The notes: generated by a model from the letters alone, not told the origin. Counted from the stretch's first letter, positions 1-7,113 are shown. The stretch: DNA of 11,525 bases from DATHGT01 sp035317605 (GCA_035317605.1 DATHGT010000010.1:1-11525); one strand, 5' to 3'. A program made the numbers and translations.

Positions 1-1009
1 CGGGGCCGGGCAGCGGCACCGCCACGCCCTGGTGCTCCATCACGCTCAGCGCGCGCGCCACGTCGAAGGCGAAGCCGACGGCCGGACACTGGTAGCCGAA
101 GCGGCCGAGCATCTGGTCGTAGCGTCCGCCCGCCGCCACCGAGGCGCCGAAGTCGGACACGTAGGTCTCGAAGTACATGCCGGAATAGTAATCGAAGCCG
201 CGGACCTCGCCGAGGTCGAGCAGCACCGAGTCGGCCAACCCATAGATGCCCAGCAGGCGGTAGACCTCGGTCAGGTTTTCCAGCGCGCGCGCCGCCCGCG
301 GCGTGCGCGCGAAGCCGGCGGCCCGCTCCAGCACTTCGGCGCGGCCGAAGAGCGTGGGCAGGGCCAGCAGCGCGTCCACCACGCGAGCCGGAGCGCCCAG
401 CTCCCCCACCCGCTTTTCCAGCTCGGCCAGGTCCTTGCGCCCGAGCGCGGCCCGCACCTCGCGCGCCTGCTCGTCGGTGGCCGACGTCTCCTCCATCAGC
501 CCGCGGAAGAAATCGGGATGGCCCACGTCGATCTGAAAGTGCCTGAGCCCGAGCGCCGAGAGGCCCTCCACGGTCATGGCGAGGATCTCCACCTCGGCTT
601 CGGGCTTGTCCAGCCCGATCAGCTCCACGCCCGCCTGGTAGAACTCGCGATAGTGCGCGATCCGCGGCTCGTCGTAGCGGAAGACGTTGGTCACGTAGCC
701 CAGCCGGAGCGGCTTGGGCTCGTCGCGCAAGCGCGTGGCCACGATGCGCGCGATCTGCGGGGTGATGTCGGCGCGCAGGGCGAGCAGCCGGCCCGTCTCG
801 CGGTCGACGAGCTTGAACATGTCTTCCTGCACGACGGGGTCGGTCCCCACCGACAGCACGTCGAAGAACTCGAAGGTGGGCGTGATCACCTCGCGGTAGC
901 CCCAGCGTCCGAACACGTCGAGCAGGCGCGATTCCACGTAGCGCTTGCGCTGGGCCTCGTCGGGCAGGTAGATGCGCGCACCCTTGGGCAGCTGCGTCAG
1001 TGGCTTCAT
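1..1009 (-). CDS. hisZ: HisZ, ATP phosphoribosyltransferase regulatory subunit (3' end outside window)
   Basis: Partial gene: 336 codons from ATG at 1009 to the left edge, all open. HisZ is a catalytically inactive histidyl-tRNA-synthetase paralogue that binds the short form of HisG and makes the first enzyme of histidine synthesis active and histidine-sensitive. The frame shows the class II synthetase fold: motif 1 region near residues 20-60, LRADITPQIARIV at about 80-92 (HisZ has this where true HisRS has an LRPEGT-type motif), a motif 2-like RYDEPRIAHYREFYQAGVELIG-type stretch at about 110-135, and RGFDYYSGMYFE near residue 285. The LRADITPQ signature favours HisZ over HisRS. The missing C-terminal part would hold any anticodon-binding domain, which HisZ lacks, so that check cannot be made here. 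The start codon overlaps the stop of the upstream phosphatase gene (ATGA), so the two are probably translated together. Confidence 0.9.
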   Translation of the reverse strand, partial: MKPLTQLPKGARIYLPDEAQRKRYVESRLLDVFGRWGYREVITPTFEFFDVLSVGTDPVVQEDMFKLVDRETGRLLALRADITPQIARIVATRLRDEPKPLRLGYVTNVFRYDEPRIAHYREFYQAGVELIGLDKPEAEVEILAMTVEGLSALGLRHFQIDVGHPDFFRGLMEETSATDEQAREVRAALGRKDLAELEKRVGELGAPARVVDALLALPTLFGRAEVLERAAGFARTPRAARALENLTEVYRLLGIYGLADSVLLDLGEVRGFDYYSGMYFETYVSDFGASVAAGGRYDQMLGRFGYQCPAVGFAFDVARALSVMEHQGVAVPLPGP

Positions 1010-1632
1010 GCGGGTGACCCGAGCGCTTCGAGATGAGCGACCGTATTCACGCGGTGGATGGTCGCCCAGTCGTCGCGGTACTCGATCTCCGAGATGCCGG
1101 CCGTCGAGGCGTCGACCGACCAGAGCCGCTCGGGTCCGAGCCCGAGCGCGGCCAGCACGATGAGCCGGGTGACGATGCCGTGGCTGACGAGAATCACGGT
1201 CTCGCCCAGGTGCGTGGCCCGCAGCTCGGCCACGGCACGCCCCACGCGCTCGGCCACCGCGCCGAGCGTCTCGCTGCCCGGACGCGCGAAGCGCCCGGGC
1301 TCCGTGAGCCAGCGCTTGAAATCCTCGGGGAAGCGGCGCTCGACCTCGTCGCGCGTGAGGCCTTCCCAATCGCCGAAGCACATCTCGCGGAAATCGGACT
1401 CGAGGGTGATCTCGATCCCCTGGGCCGCCGCGATGGGTGCGGCGGACTCGCGGGCGCGCAGCAGCGGGCTCGCGTAGACCGCGGCGACGTGGTGCGTCCC
1501 GAGGGCGTGGGCCAGCGCCGCGCACTGCCGACGGCCCTCCGGGCTCAGCGGGATGTCGTGCGAGCCCGCGTAGCGTCGCTCCTGGGAGTACGCGGTGGCG
1601 CCATGCCGTATAGCGAGCAATCTCAGCTCCAT
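1006..1632 (-). CDS. Histidine phosphatase superfamily protein (phosphoglycerate-mutase-like)
   Basis: Complete 208-residue cytosolic protein of the branch 1 histidine phosphatase superfamily, which removes phosphate through a phosphohistidine intermediate. The catalytic set is visible: RHG at 9-11 with nucleophile His10, an arginine in SPLLRARES (R59/R61), the proton donor Glu83 in the REMCFGDWEG segment, and the second histidine His151 in LVSHG. Length and motifs suit a small phosphatase of the CobC/GpmB type rather than a true cofactor-dependent phosphoglycerate mutase, which is longer. The substrate cannot be read from sequence. The gene overlaps hisZ by four bases (ATGA), so a role linked to histidine synthesis, for example at histidinol phosphate, is possible but is inference only; a general metabolite phosphatase is equally likely. 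A TAGAAT promoter-like box lies 12 bases before the ATG, and an AGGCGG sequence that could serve as a weak ribosome site lies between them. Confidence 0.88.
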   Translation of the reverse strand: MELRLLAIRHGATAYSQERRYAGSHDIPLSPEGRRQCAALAHALGTHHVAAVYASPLLRARESAAPIAAAQGIEITLESDFREMCFGDWEGLTRDEVERRFPEDFKRWLTEPGRFARPGSETLGAVAERVGRAVAELRATHLGETVILVSHGIVTRLIVLAALGLGPERLWSVDASTAGISEIEYRDDWATIHRVNTVAHLEALGSPA

Positions 1633-1644
1633 GACAACCCGCCT

Positions 1645-1650
1645 ATTCTA
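1645..1650 (-). promoter_or_regulatory. Candidate -10 box (TAGAAT) for the phosphatase-hisZ unit
   Basis: GCTAGAAT on the minus strand; TAGAAT matches the -10 consensus TATAAT at five of six positions and ends 12 bases before the ATG at 1632. No convincing -35 is seen at 16-18 bases. If used, transcription would start only about 5-6 bases before the start codon. The same GCTAGAAT octamer precedes yggS. Confidence 0.35.
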
Positions 1651-1685
1651 GCCCCATCGTCGAGCCCGAGGTATGCTCTCCGTGC

Positions 1686-2402
1686 ATGCCAAGGCTGATG
1701 CGCTCACTCGTGGTGGTGGGACTCGCGCTGCTGGCGGCCGGCTGTGCGACCAGGATGGTCGGGCCGGGCGCCGAGGACGACGTGATCGCGGTGACCGGGC
1801 TCGGCAAGTTCAGCGCCGCGCCCGACGTGGCCCTGCTCACGCTCGGGGTCGATTCGAACGCGGCCACGCTGGGCGAGGCCACCGCCGACGCCGCGCGGCG
1901 GATGAGCGCGGTGGTGGCGCGGATCAAGTCGTTCGGGGTGGCCGACGCCGACATCACGACCGTGGCCTACTCGGTGGATCCTCGGATGGCCCCGATCGAT
2001 CCCCTGCGCCGCGACGAGCCGCCGCGCATCGTGGGCTACCACGTGGGCAACGTGGTCCAGGTCAGCGTGCGCAAGCTCGCCGACGCGGGGCCGATCCTGG
2101 ATGCCGCCGTCGTCGCCGGGGCCAACACCGTCCGCGGCATCCGCTTCACGCTCGCCGATCCCGCCGCCGCCCAGTCCCAGGCGCGCGCCAGCGCGGTCGC
2201 CGACGCGCTGGCCAAGTCCCGCCAGCTCGCCACCGCCGCCGGAGTCAGGCTCGGCCCGGTGCTGTCGATCCGCGAGAGCTCGGTCTCCCAGCCCATCCCG
2301 ATGCGCGCGATGGCCGTCCGCGCCGACGCGGCCACCCCGATCGAGCCCGGCCAGCTCGACGTCGTCATCTCCGTCGAAGTCCGCCAGTCCATCCAGCGCT
2401 GA
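1686..2402 (+). CDS. SIMPL domain (DUF541) lipoprotein
   Basis: Protein of 238 residues, the only plus-strand gene. It begins with a signal peptide: positive MPRLMR, a hydrophobic core, and the lipobox LAAGC with lipidated Cys20, so the mature protein should be membrane-anchored outside the cytoplasm. The rest, from about residue 32 (DVIAVTGLGKFSAAPDVALLTLGV) to the end (LDVVISVEVRQSIQ), is a SIMPL/DUF541 domain like that of E. coli YggE, a family tied to oxidative-stress tolerance but without a known reaction. Inner features such as the alternating aggregate of A/D-rich helix, a VGYHV strand near residue 117 and ARASAVADALAKSRQLA near 173 fit the family. ATG at 1686 has no clear ribosome site; Met5 (1698) preceded by AAGG is an alternative start that leaves a shorter but valid signal peptide. 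It is divergent from the phosphatase with a 53-bp gap, and convergent with the phosphodiesterase gene. Confidence 0.85.
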   Translation: MPRLMRSLVVVGLALLAAGCATRMVGPGAEDDVIAVTGLGKFSAAPDVALLTLGVDSNAATLGEATADAARRMSAVVARIKSFGVADADITTVAYSVDPRMAPIDPLRRDEPPRIVGYHVGNVVQVSVRKLADAGPILDAAVVAGANTVRGIRFTLADPAAAQSQARASAVADALAKSRQLATAAGVRLGPVLSIRESSVSQPIPMRAMAVRADAATPIEPGQLDVVISVEVRQSIQR

Positions 2403-2424
2403 GACCTCTGAGGTTGATCGGATT

Positions 2425-2443
2425 GCGCGGGCGAAGCCCGCGC
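2425..2443. terminator. Hairpin in the convergent gap, likely bidirectional terminator
   Basis: Perfect 8-bp stem GCGCGGGC/GCCCGCGC closed by a GAA loop (TTC on the other strand), lying between the convergent stop codons at 2402 and 2454. No T-tract follows on either strand, so it is not a textbook intrinsic terminator, but its position between two converging genes and high stability make termination its most likely job. Confidence 0.5.
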
Positions 2444-2453
2444 TCGGACAGCG

Positions 2454-3743
2454 CTACGTGAGGATTTCGAGCGTGCGGCCTTCGATGTCACCCATGTCCA
2501 CGCCGAGGGTTGTCGCGATTGTGGGGGCGACGTTGCGGTTGGGGAAGACGGCCAGCTCGAGGCCGCGACGGATCTGCGGGCCGGCGGCGAGGAAGAAGGC
2601 GTGGTTGTCGGGATAGCTGCCGCGCTGGCCGTGGGTGCCGAGGTGGTGGGGGCGATCGGTCTCCTCGTCGCCGATGGCGTCGTCCACGAAGAGATACCCC
2701 TCGGCGGCCTCGACCAACACGTCGCCGATCTGTCGATGCTCCGTCGGCGCCGGCAATCCGAGGGCGGCGTACTGATCCGACGTCCACACCGCGGATACGC
2801 CGGGAACCTTGGCCAGCTCGTCGGCGACCTGGCGCGCGATGCTGGCCTGCTGCGCGCCCTCGCGCACGTAGACGTACGCCGCGCCGTGATTCATCACCAC
2901 CCGCGCCTCGGCGCGCGCGATGCGGCCGTCGGCGTCGGCCTCCAGCAAGCCGAGCTTCCTGAGCCTCACGTTCGGCCGGAGCTCGCGGCTCACGGGAAGG
3001 AAGCCGTGGTCGGAGACGACGAACACGTTCGTCTCGTCGGGCGCGGGCAGCGTGGCCAGCACGCGCCCGATCACTGAATCGACGTACTGCATCGCCCAGT
3101 ACGCCTCGGGCGAGCGCGGGCCGTGCAGGTGCTGGAGGCTGTCGACGCAGAGGAAGTGGAGCATCAACACGTCGGGCGCGTGACGGTGGATCACGTGGGA
3201 GGCGACGTCGGCCACCATCGCGTCCTTGAGGAACCGCTTGGGGAGCTGCGCCCACTCGCCCTGACGGTCCATCGGATAGCCGAGCTCTCCGAGCTCGCGC
3301 CACACCGACGGCGCCGTGTGCGCCTCGAACACCGCCTGGCTCTTGAAGAACGGCAGGTTGAACCCGATCGAGGCCGCGTGCCGGGTCGCCGGCCAGTCGA
3401 TGGCGGCAACGGAGAGGCCCGCGGCGTGAGCGCGGTCGTAGAACGTCGGCACCCGGATGAGATCCGCCGCGTCGTAGATGGGATCGCCGGTGAAGTCCTC
3501 GGCGCGGCCGGTCGCGCGGTTGAGCACGTGGTTGCCGACCACGCCGTGCCGGTCGGGTCGCACGCCGGTGACCAGGCTCACGTGGGTCGGCCACGTGGTG
3601 CTCGGGAACACGGTCTCCATGCCCGCCGCCACCGCGCCGCGCTCGGCCAGCCGGCGCAGCGTGGGCAGCCGCGCAGCGGGATCGCGCCAGTAGAAGGCGG
3701 CGAACCCGTCGATGCTGATCACGAGCGTGCGCGGCGTCGCCAT
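2454..3743 (-). CDS. Alkaline-phosphatase-superfamily phosphodiesterase / nucleotide pyrophosphatase
   Basis: Complete 429-residue enzyme of the type I phosphodiesterase/nucleotide pyrophosphatase (NPP) group, which hydrolyses phosphate diesters or pyrophosphates with two zinc ions. All expected metal and catalytic residues can be placed: Asp12 in ISIDGF, nucleophile Thr50 in PSTTWPTH, Asp201 and His205 in VDSLQHLHG, Asp245 and His246 in VVSDHGF, and His371 in LGTHGQ. The later NHAFFLAAGP at about 380-389 is also typical. No signal peptide is seen, which is unusual for many NPPs and points to a cytoplasmic enzyme or one acting on an intracellular substrate. It follows the nitroreductase gene by a single base (stop TAG at 3745-3747, ATG at 3741-3743), so it is the last gene of the long minus-strand unit. 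The substrate is unknown; a PglZ-like or phosphoglycerol-transferase activity is less likely given the NPP-type motif set. Confidence 0.88.
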   Translation of the reverse strand: MATPRTLVISIDGFAAFYWRDPAARLPTLRRLAERGAVAAGMETVFPSTTWPTHVSLVTGVRPDRHGVVGNHVLNRATGRAEDFTGDPIYDAADLIRVPTFYDRAHAAGLSVAAIDWPATRHAASIGFNLPFFKSQAVFEAHTAPSVWRELGELGYPMDRQGEWAQLPKRFLKDAMVADVASHVIHRHAPDVLMLHFLCVDSLQHLHGPRSPEAYWAMQYVDSVIGRVLATLPAPDETNVFVVSDHGFLPVSRELRPNVRLRKLGLLEADADGRIARAEARVVMNHGAAYVYVREGAQQASIARQVADELAKVPGVSAVWTSDQYAALGLPAPTEHRQIGDVLVEAAEGYLFVDDAIGDEETDRPHHLGTHGQRGSYPDNHAFFLAAGPQIRRGLELAVFPNRNVAPTIATTLGVDMGDIEGRTLEILT

Positions 3744-3744
3744 G

Positions 3745-5283
3745 CTACGAGTCCCCGGGCCGCGACGTGATTTGCAGACCGCTCGCCTCGACGCCGCGCG
3801 TGCCGACGGAGCGGCCGAGCGCGGTGACGAAGATCGCGTCCTCTCCGCTCGCCGAGGGCGAGAAGAACTTCACGACCTCACGGTCGTAGAAGGTCAGCCC
3901 GGAGGCCCCGAACCCGAGCGCGTAGGCGACGAGATACGCGCGCCCGCCGGCGAGGCCGGCTTCGAGGTTGACCAGCCGATAGCCGCGATCGCCGTACGCG
4001 GCAAGCACGCCGTCGAGCGGCGCCATGAAATAGATCACCGCGGCGGCATCGGCGCCCAGCGCCTGCTCGAGGCAGAGGTAGCCGGACCTGGAACGATACT
4101 GCCCCTCGGAGAGCGCCTCCAGCGCGTGGGGCTCGGGCCAGTAGCGGACGGCGCCGCCCGGCAGCCCGTCGACCGCGTTCAGCACGAGATACAGATCGAC
4201 GAGACCACCCGCGGCGTCGCCGTCCACCGGCCGGGTCGCATACCAGAGCACGGTGGACAGCTCGTCCGCGGTGATCGGCGCGTGAGAGAACTGGCGGGTG
4301 GAGCCACGGCGCTGGATGGTCTCCCCGAGTCCCCGGCCGGCTTCGTGGCGTGGCTGGGGCAACGGGGTCAGCGCTCCCTGCGGGCGACGCGGAGCCGGTC
4401 GCGCGCTCGCGCGCCATGCTCTCACCGCCTCCGGCGTCTCGAGTCGCGAGGCCGTGAGCATCGCGCGCAGCTCCGGATAATCCACCGACTCCGACGAGAG
4501 CGGCAGCGTCGGGTCATCGATCGCGGGCAGCGCGCCGACGGACGGCGCCGGCTCTCCCTCGGAACCGACGGCCACCAGCTCGAGCGCGGACTCGTGCTCG
4601 ACGTCGAGCCCGAGCAGATGGTTGACCGCGTCGTCCACGAAGCCGGTGATCACCCGCGGCGCCGCGCCGAGCGCGTTGCCGGTGGCGATGAGATTCGCCA
4701 GCATCGTGCCCGAGTCCCAGAAGAGATGCCGGAACCCGCGGGCCTGGTACTTCCACGTGTTGCGCCAGTAGATCGCGGAGAGCACGATCACCGCCGCGCG
4801 GCGGGCCAGGCTCTCATCCGCGGCGGCCTCGGCGAGCGCCGCGCGCACGTCGACGTTACGCAGGCGTCTCAGCGCGAAGTCGCCGGGGCCGAAGTGATAG
4901 AGGCCGGGCTCGAGCCCGTCGACCTCACCGGCCGCGACGTAGATCTCGGTCTGATAGAGACCGCCGGTCGAGGCCGCCGCCCGGAACAACATCTCGCCGC
5001 CGCCGTAGAAGGTCTTCTTCTTGGTCACCCCGGCGCTGAAGTAGAGCAGCGCGGCCAGCCCGTCGAGATCGAGCCGCCGCGTGGGCGCCGCGCGTTCAGG
5101 ATCGAGAGCGGCCAGCGTGTCGGTCGCCAGGGGGTCGAACTCTCGCGGCAGCGGCAACGCCGGCAACTCCGTGTAGACCTTGAACGGAAACGGCTTGTTG
5201 TCCCAGTCGAGCGTGTGCGTCCCGGTCCGAATGGACTGCGGCGTGTGCGTGGTCTCGTCGTGAAACCCTCTGGCCGAGAGCAT
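3745..5283 (-). CDS. SagB/ThcOx-type nitroreductase-family oxidoreductase with two tandem domains
   Basis: Protein of 512 residues starting at ATG 5283, whose A is shared with the mtnA stop (TGATG). The open frame extends upstream through mtnA in another frame, but similarity to the family begins at FHDETTHTP and LDWDNKPFPFK near residues 7-35, which fixes the start. Two nitroreductase-like domains are visible. Domain 1 is about 70-240, with GGLYQTEIYV, GLEPGLYHF and, near 188, FWDSGTMLANLIATGNALG followed by GFVDDAVNHLLGLD. Domain 2 is about 318-490, with RRGSTRQF (325-332, the usual FMN-phosphate arginine motif), a second VDLYLVLNAV strand, and LVNLEAGLAGGRAYLVAYALG. Only domain 2 keeps the arginine motif. 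SagB and ThcOx enzymes use FMN to oxidise azolines to azoles in peptide natural products, but no YcaO cyclodehydratase or precursor peptide gene is nearby, so a peptide-modifying role is not supported here. It is more safely an FMN oxidoreductase of unknown substrate. Confidence 0.85.
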   Translation of the reverse strand: MLSARGFHDETTHTPQSIRTGTHTLDWDNKPFPFKVYTELPALPLPREFDPLATDTLAALDPERAAPTRRLDLDGLAALLYFSAGVTKKKTFYGGGEMLFRAAASTGGLYQTEIYVAAGEVDGLEPGLYHFGPGDFALRRLRNVDVRAALAEAAADESLARRAAVIVLSAIYWRNTWKYQARGFRHLFWDSGTMLANLIATGNALGAAPRVITGFVDDAVNHLLGLDVEHESALELVAVGSEGEPAPSVGALPAIDDPTLPLSSESVDYPELRAMLTASRLETPEAVRAWRASARPAPRRPQGALTPLPQPRHEAGRGLGETIQRRGSTRQFSHAPITADELSTVLWYATRPVDGDAAGGLVDLYLVLNAVDGLPGGAVRYWPEPHALEALSEGQYRSRSGYLCLEQALGADAAAVIYFMAPLDGVLAAYGDRGYRLVNLEAGLAGGRAYLVAYALGFGASGLTFYDREVVKFFSPSASGEDAIFVTALGRSVGTRGVEASGLQITSRPGDS

Positions 5284-6347
5284 CAACAACCGATGGGGGG
5301 TATCGGGGAGGAGCGGCGGTCGCTCCCCCCGATGTTGAAAAAATACGGTGGGCGGAAAACGCCTCGCTCGGTGATGATCGCGCTGATCAGCGCGGCCGGG
5401 GTCACGTCGAACGCGGGGTTGTAGACGGGCGTGCCCGAGGGCGCGGTCTGCTGGGCGCCGACCCGGCGGACTTCGTCGCCGTCGCGCTCCTCGATGGGAA
5501 TCTCCGCCCCCGAGGCCAGCGCGGGGTCGATGGTCGAGAACGGCGCGGCCACGTAGAACGGCACCCCGTGATGGCGGGCCAGCACGGCGACCCCATAGGT
5601 GCCGATCTTGTTGGCGGTGTCGCCGTTGGCGGCGATGCGGTCGGCCCCGGTGACCACGAGGTCGACCTCGCCGCGCGCCATCACCGACGCCGCCGCCACG
5701 TCCGCGATCAGCCGGTGGGGAATCCCCTCGCGGTCGCACTCCCACGCGGTGAGCCGCGATCCCTGCATGACCGGACGGGTCTCGTCCACCCACACCAGCG
5801 CGACCTTGCCCTGCGCGTGCGCCGAGCGGATGACTCCGAGCGCGGTGCCGTAGCCGGCCGTCGCCAGCGCGCCCGCGTTGCAGTGCGTGAGGATGCGCGC
5901 GCGCGGGGCCACCAGCGCCGCGCCGTGGTCGCCGAGCGCCCGGTTGGCCGCCACGTCTTCCTCGAGGATGGCCTGCGCCTCGTAGAGCAGCCGCGCCCTC
6001 ACGGCGGCGACCGTCTGGGCGCGCAGCCCGTTGGCCACCCGCCGCATGCGATCGAGGGCCCAGAAGAGATTGACGGCTGTCGGCCGGGTGGCGGCTAGCC
6101 CTTTCGAGGCGGTCTCGAGATCGGCGAGGAGATCGTCGACGGTCTCGGCGCGGCTCTCGCGCGCGGCCAGCGCCACTCCGAACGCGGCGGCCACCCCGAT
6201 GGCCGGGGCCCCCCGCACGACCAGCGTGCGAATCGCCTCGGCCACGTCCTCCCACCGCCGGTACTCCCGCGACACCTCGTCGAGGGGCAGACGCGTCTGA
6301 TCGAGGAGGACGAGATGGTCACCGGACCAGCGGAGAGGAGCGATCAC
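5283..6347 (-). CDS. mtnA: S-methyl-5-thioribose-1-phosphate isomerase
   Basis: Protein of 354 residues that converts 5-methylthioribose 1-phosphate to 5-methylthioribulose 1-phosphate in the methionine salvage pathway. It belongs to the eIF-2B-like fold. Diagnostic motifs are RGAPAIGVAAA at 45-55, THCNAGALATAGYGTALG at 154-171 with catalytic Cys156, and VVTGADRIAANGDTANKIG at 231-249 with catalytic Asp236. YNPAFDVTP and RGVFRPP at 309-334 mark the normal end of the family; the 20 residues after that (YFFNIGGSDRRSSPIPPIGC) look non-conserved and coincide with a strong hairpin. The start is GTG at 6347, overlapping the stop of the DUF167 gene (GTGA). None of the later salvage genes (mtnB, mtnC, mtnD, mtnK) is in the window, so the pathway must be completed elsewhere or be the partial type that ends in another product. 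The aIF-2B/ribose-1,5-bisphosphate isomerase paralogue is less likely because of the full MtnA motif set. Confidence 0.93.
   Translation of the reverse strand: MIAPLRWSGDHLVLLDQTRLPLDEVSREYRRWEDVAEAIRTLVVRGAPAIGVAAAFGVALAARESRAETVDDLLADLETASKGLAATRPTAVNLFWALDRMRRVANGLRAQTVAAVRARLLYEAQAILEEDVAANRALGDHGAALVAPRARILTHCNAGALATAGYGTALGVIRSAHAQGKVALVWVDETRPVMQGSRLTAWECDREGIPHRLIADVAAASVMARGEVDLVVTGADRIAANGDTANKIGTYGVAVLARHHGVPFYVAAPFSTIDPALASGAEIPIEERDGDEVRRVGAQQTAPSGTPVYNPAFDVTPAALISAIITERGVFRPPYFFNIGGSDRRSSPIPPIGC
5302..5333 (-). other. Strong hairpin inside the 3' end of mtnA, upstream of the nitroreductase start
   Basis: An ATCGGGG-rich arm at 5302-5315 pairs with 5321-5333 around a five-base loop, giving a stem of about 13 bp with one bulge. 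It encodes residues 339-349 of MtnA and ends 18 bases before the next ATG. A second G-run at 5295-5300 can pair with the same C-run at 5325-5330, so two mutually exclusive folds exist. Function is unknown; attenuation or control of coupling is inference. Confidence 0.45.
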
Positions 6348-6655
6348 TTGTCGTGTCCTCGGTCGGCGAGACGGGAGTGCAGCTCCACGCCGGTCATGCC
6401 CTCGATGCGGACGACCTTGTCGCGGCCGTGCTCGCCACCCACGAGGCTGACCGCGGAGGGCGCGACTCCGAGCGCCCGCGCGAGCAGCCGCCGCACGGCC
6501 TGGTTGGCTTCGCCTTCGACGGGCGGCGCCGTCACCGCCACCCGCAGCGCGTCCTCGCGCCAGCCGACGATGGCCTCCCGTGAGGCACGCGCCTGCACGC
6601 GCACGCGGAGCGTGGCCGACGCGCGCGCGCGCTCAGTGCGAGGAGTCCGAGGCAT
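6344..6655 (-). CDS. yggU: DUF167 / YggU family protein
   Basis: Small 103-residue protein of the DUF167 (UPF0235) family. Conserved pieces are LRVRVQARASREAIVGW at about 16-32, the EGEANQAVRRLLARALGV segment at about 47-64, and GGEHGRDKVVRIEG near 72-85. The biochemical function of the family is not known. The first 15 residues are arginine-rich and not conserved, and the start at 6655 makes a 23-base overlap with divIVA; no later start is plausible because the conserved part begins soon after. Its place directly downstream of yggT and divIVA is the same as in many bacteria. It overlaps mtnA by four bases. Confidence 0.87.
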   Translation of the reverse strand: MPRTPRTERARASATLRVRVQARASREAIVGWREDALRVAVTAPPVEGEANQAVRRLLARALGVAPSAVSLVGGEHGRDKVVRIEGMTGVELHSRLADRGHDK

Positions 6656-7103
6656 CGTTGAGGTCGGCGGCGAGCGTGCGGTCGTAGCGCTCCACGGTCG
6701 CCCGCAGTTCCTCGATGAGCTGGCGGCGCACGCGCTTGAGCGTCTGGATCTCCACCCGCAGCTTCGCCTCCTCCGCCCGCGACTCCTCCAGCAGCTTGTC
6801 GGCGCTCAGGGCGGCCTCGCGCACGATGAGCTGGGCGTCGCGCTTGGCGCCTTCCTTAATCTCCTCGGCCACGCGCTGGGTCGTCACCAGCGTGTCCTTG
6901 AGCGTCTTCTCGGTCTCGCCGAGCCCCCGCACGCGCTCTTCGTAGCTGGCGAGCTGCTCCCGGAGGGTGGCGTTGTCGCGCAGCACGCCCTCGTAGTCGT
7001 CGGCGACGTCGTCGAGGAACGTATCGACCTCCTGGCGGTCGAATCCCCGCAGGAGCTTCGTGGTGAATTGTTGTTGGCGGATGTCGATGGGGCTCAGACG
7101 CAT
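6633..7103 (-). CDS. divIVA: DivIVA domain-containing coiled-coil protein
   Basis: Protein of 156 residues. The N-terminal lipid-binding segment typical of DivIVA is clear: SPIDIRQQQFTTKLLRGFD at residues 4-22 followed by RQEVDTFLDDVADDYE. Residues from about 35 to 145 form a long heptad-rich, charged coiled coil (many E, R, L, A), with a short acidic/serine tail. DivIVA proteins bind negatively curved membrane at poles and septa and recruit partners for division or polar growth; which of these applies here cannot be told. It is preceded by GGAGGT four bases before the ATG, one of the clearest ribosome sites in the window, and lies 15 bases downstream of yggT. The yggS-yggT-divIVA order matches the division-linked cluster of Gram-positive and some other bacteria, but no sepF is present. 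Confidence 0.9.
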   Translation of the reverse strand: MRLSPIDIRQQQFTTKLLRGFDRQEVDTFLDDVADDYEGVLRDNATLREQLASYEERVRGLGETEKTLKDTLVTTQRVAEEIKEGAKRDAQLIVREAALSADKLLEESRAEEAKLRVEIQTLKRVRRQLIEELRATVERYDRTLAADLNDASDSSH

Positions 7104-7107
7104 CGGG

Positions 7108-7113
7108 ACCTCC
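7108..7113 (-). promoter_or_regulatory. Ribosome binding site of divIVA
   Basis: GGAGGT four bases before ATG 7103. It supports that start and shows that this gene, unlike its overlapping neighbours, has independent initiation. Confidence 0.7.

Noticed and set aside
32..1036. Plus-strand open frame of 334 codons over hisZ
   Set aside because: His/Arg/Ala-rich shadow; the minus strand encodes HisZ with its signature motifs.
1672..1677. TATGCT as a -10 box for the SIMPL lipoprotein gene
   Set aside because: Only four of six consensus bases and no -35; too weak to list as a feature on its own, mentioned only alongside the TAGAAT observation.
3712..5424. Long plus-strand open frame of 570 codons opposite the nitroreductase gene
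   Set aside because: It is a shadow of a high-GC coding strand: low-complexity, rich in Arg, Gly and Ala, with no recognisable domain, while the minus strand has clear family motifs throughout.
5284..6255. Upstream extension of the nitroreductase frame through mtnA (836 codons in all)
   Set aside because: The extension lies in the wrong frame of mtnA, whose conserved motifs are beyond doubt; homology of the nitroreductase begins just after ATG 5283.
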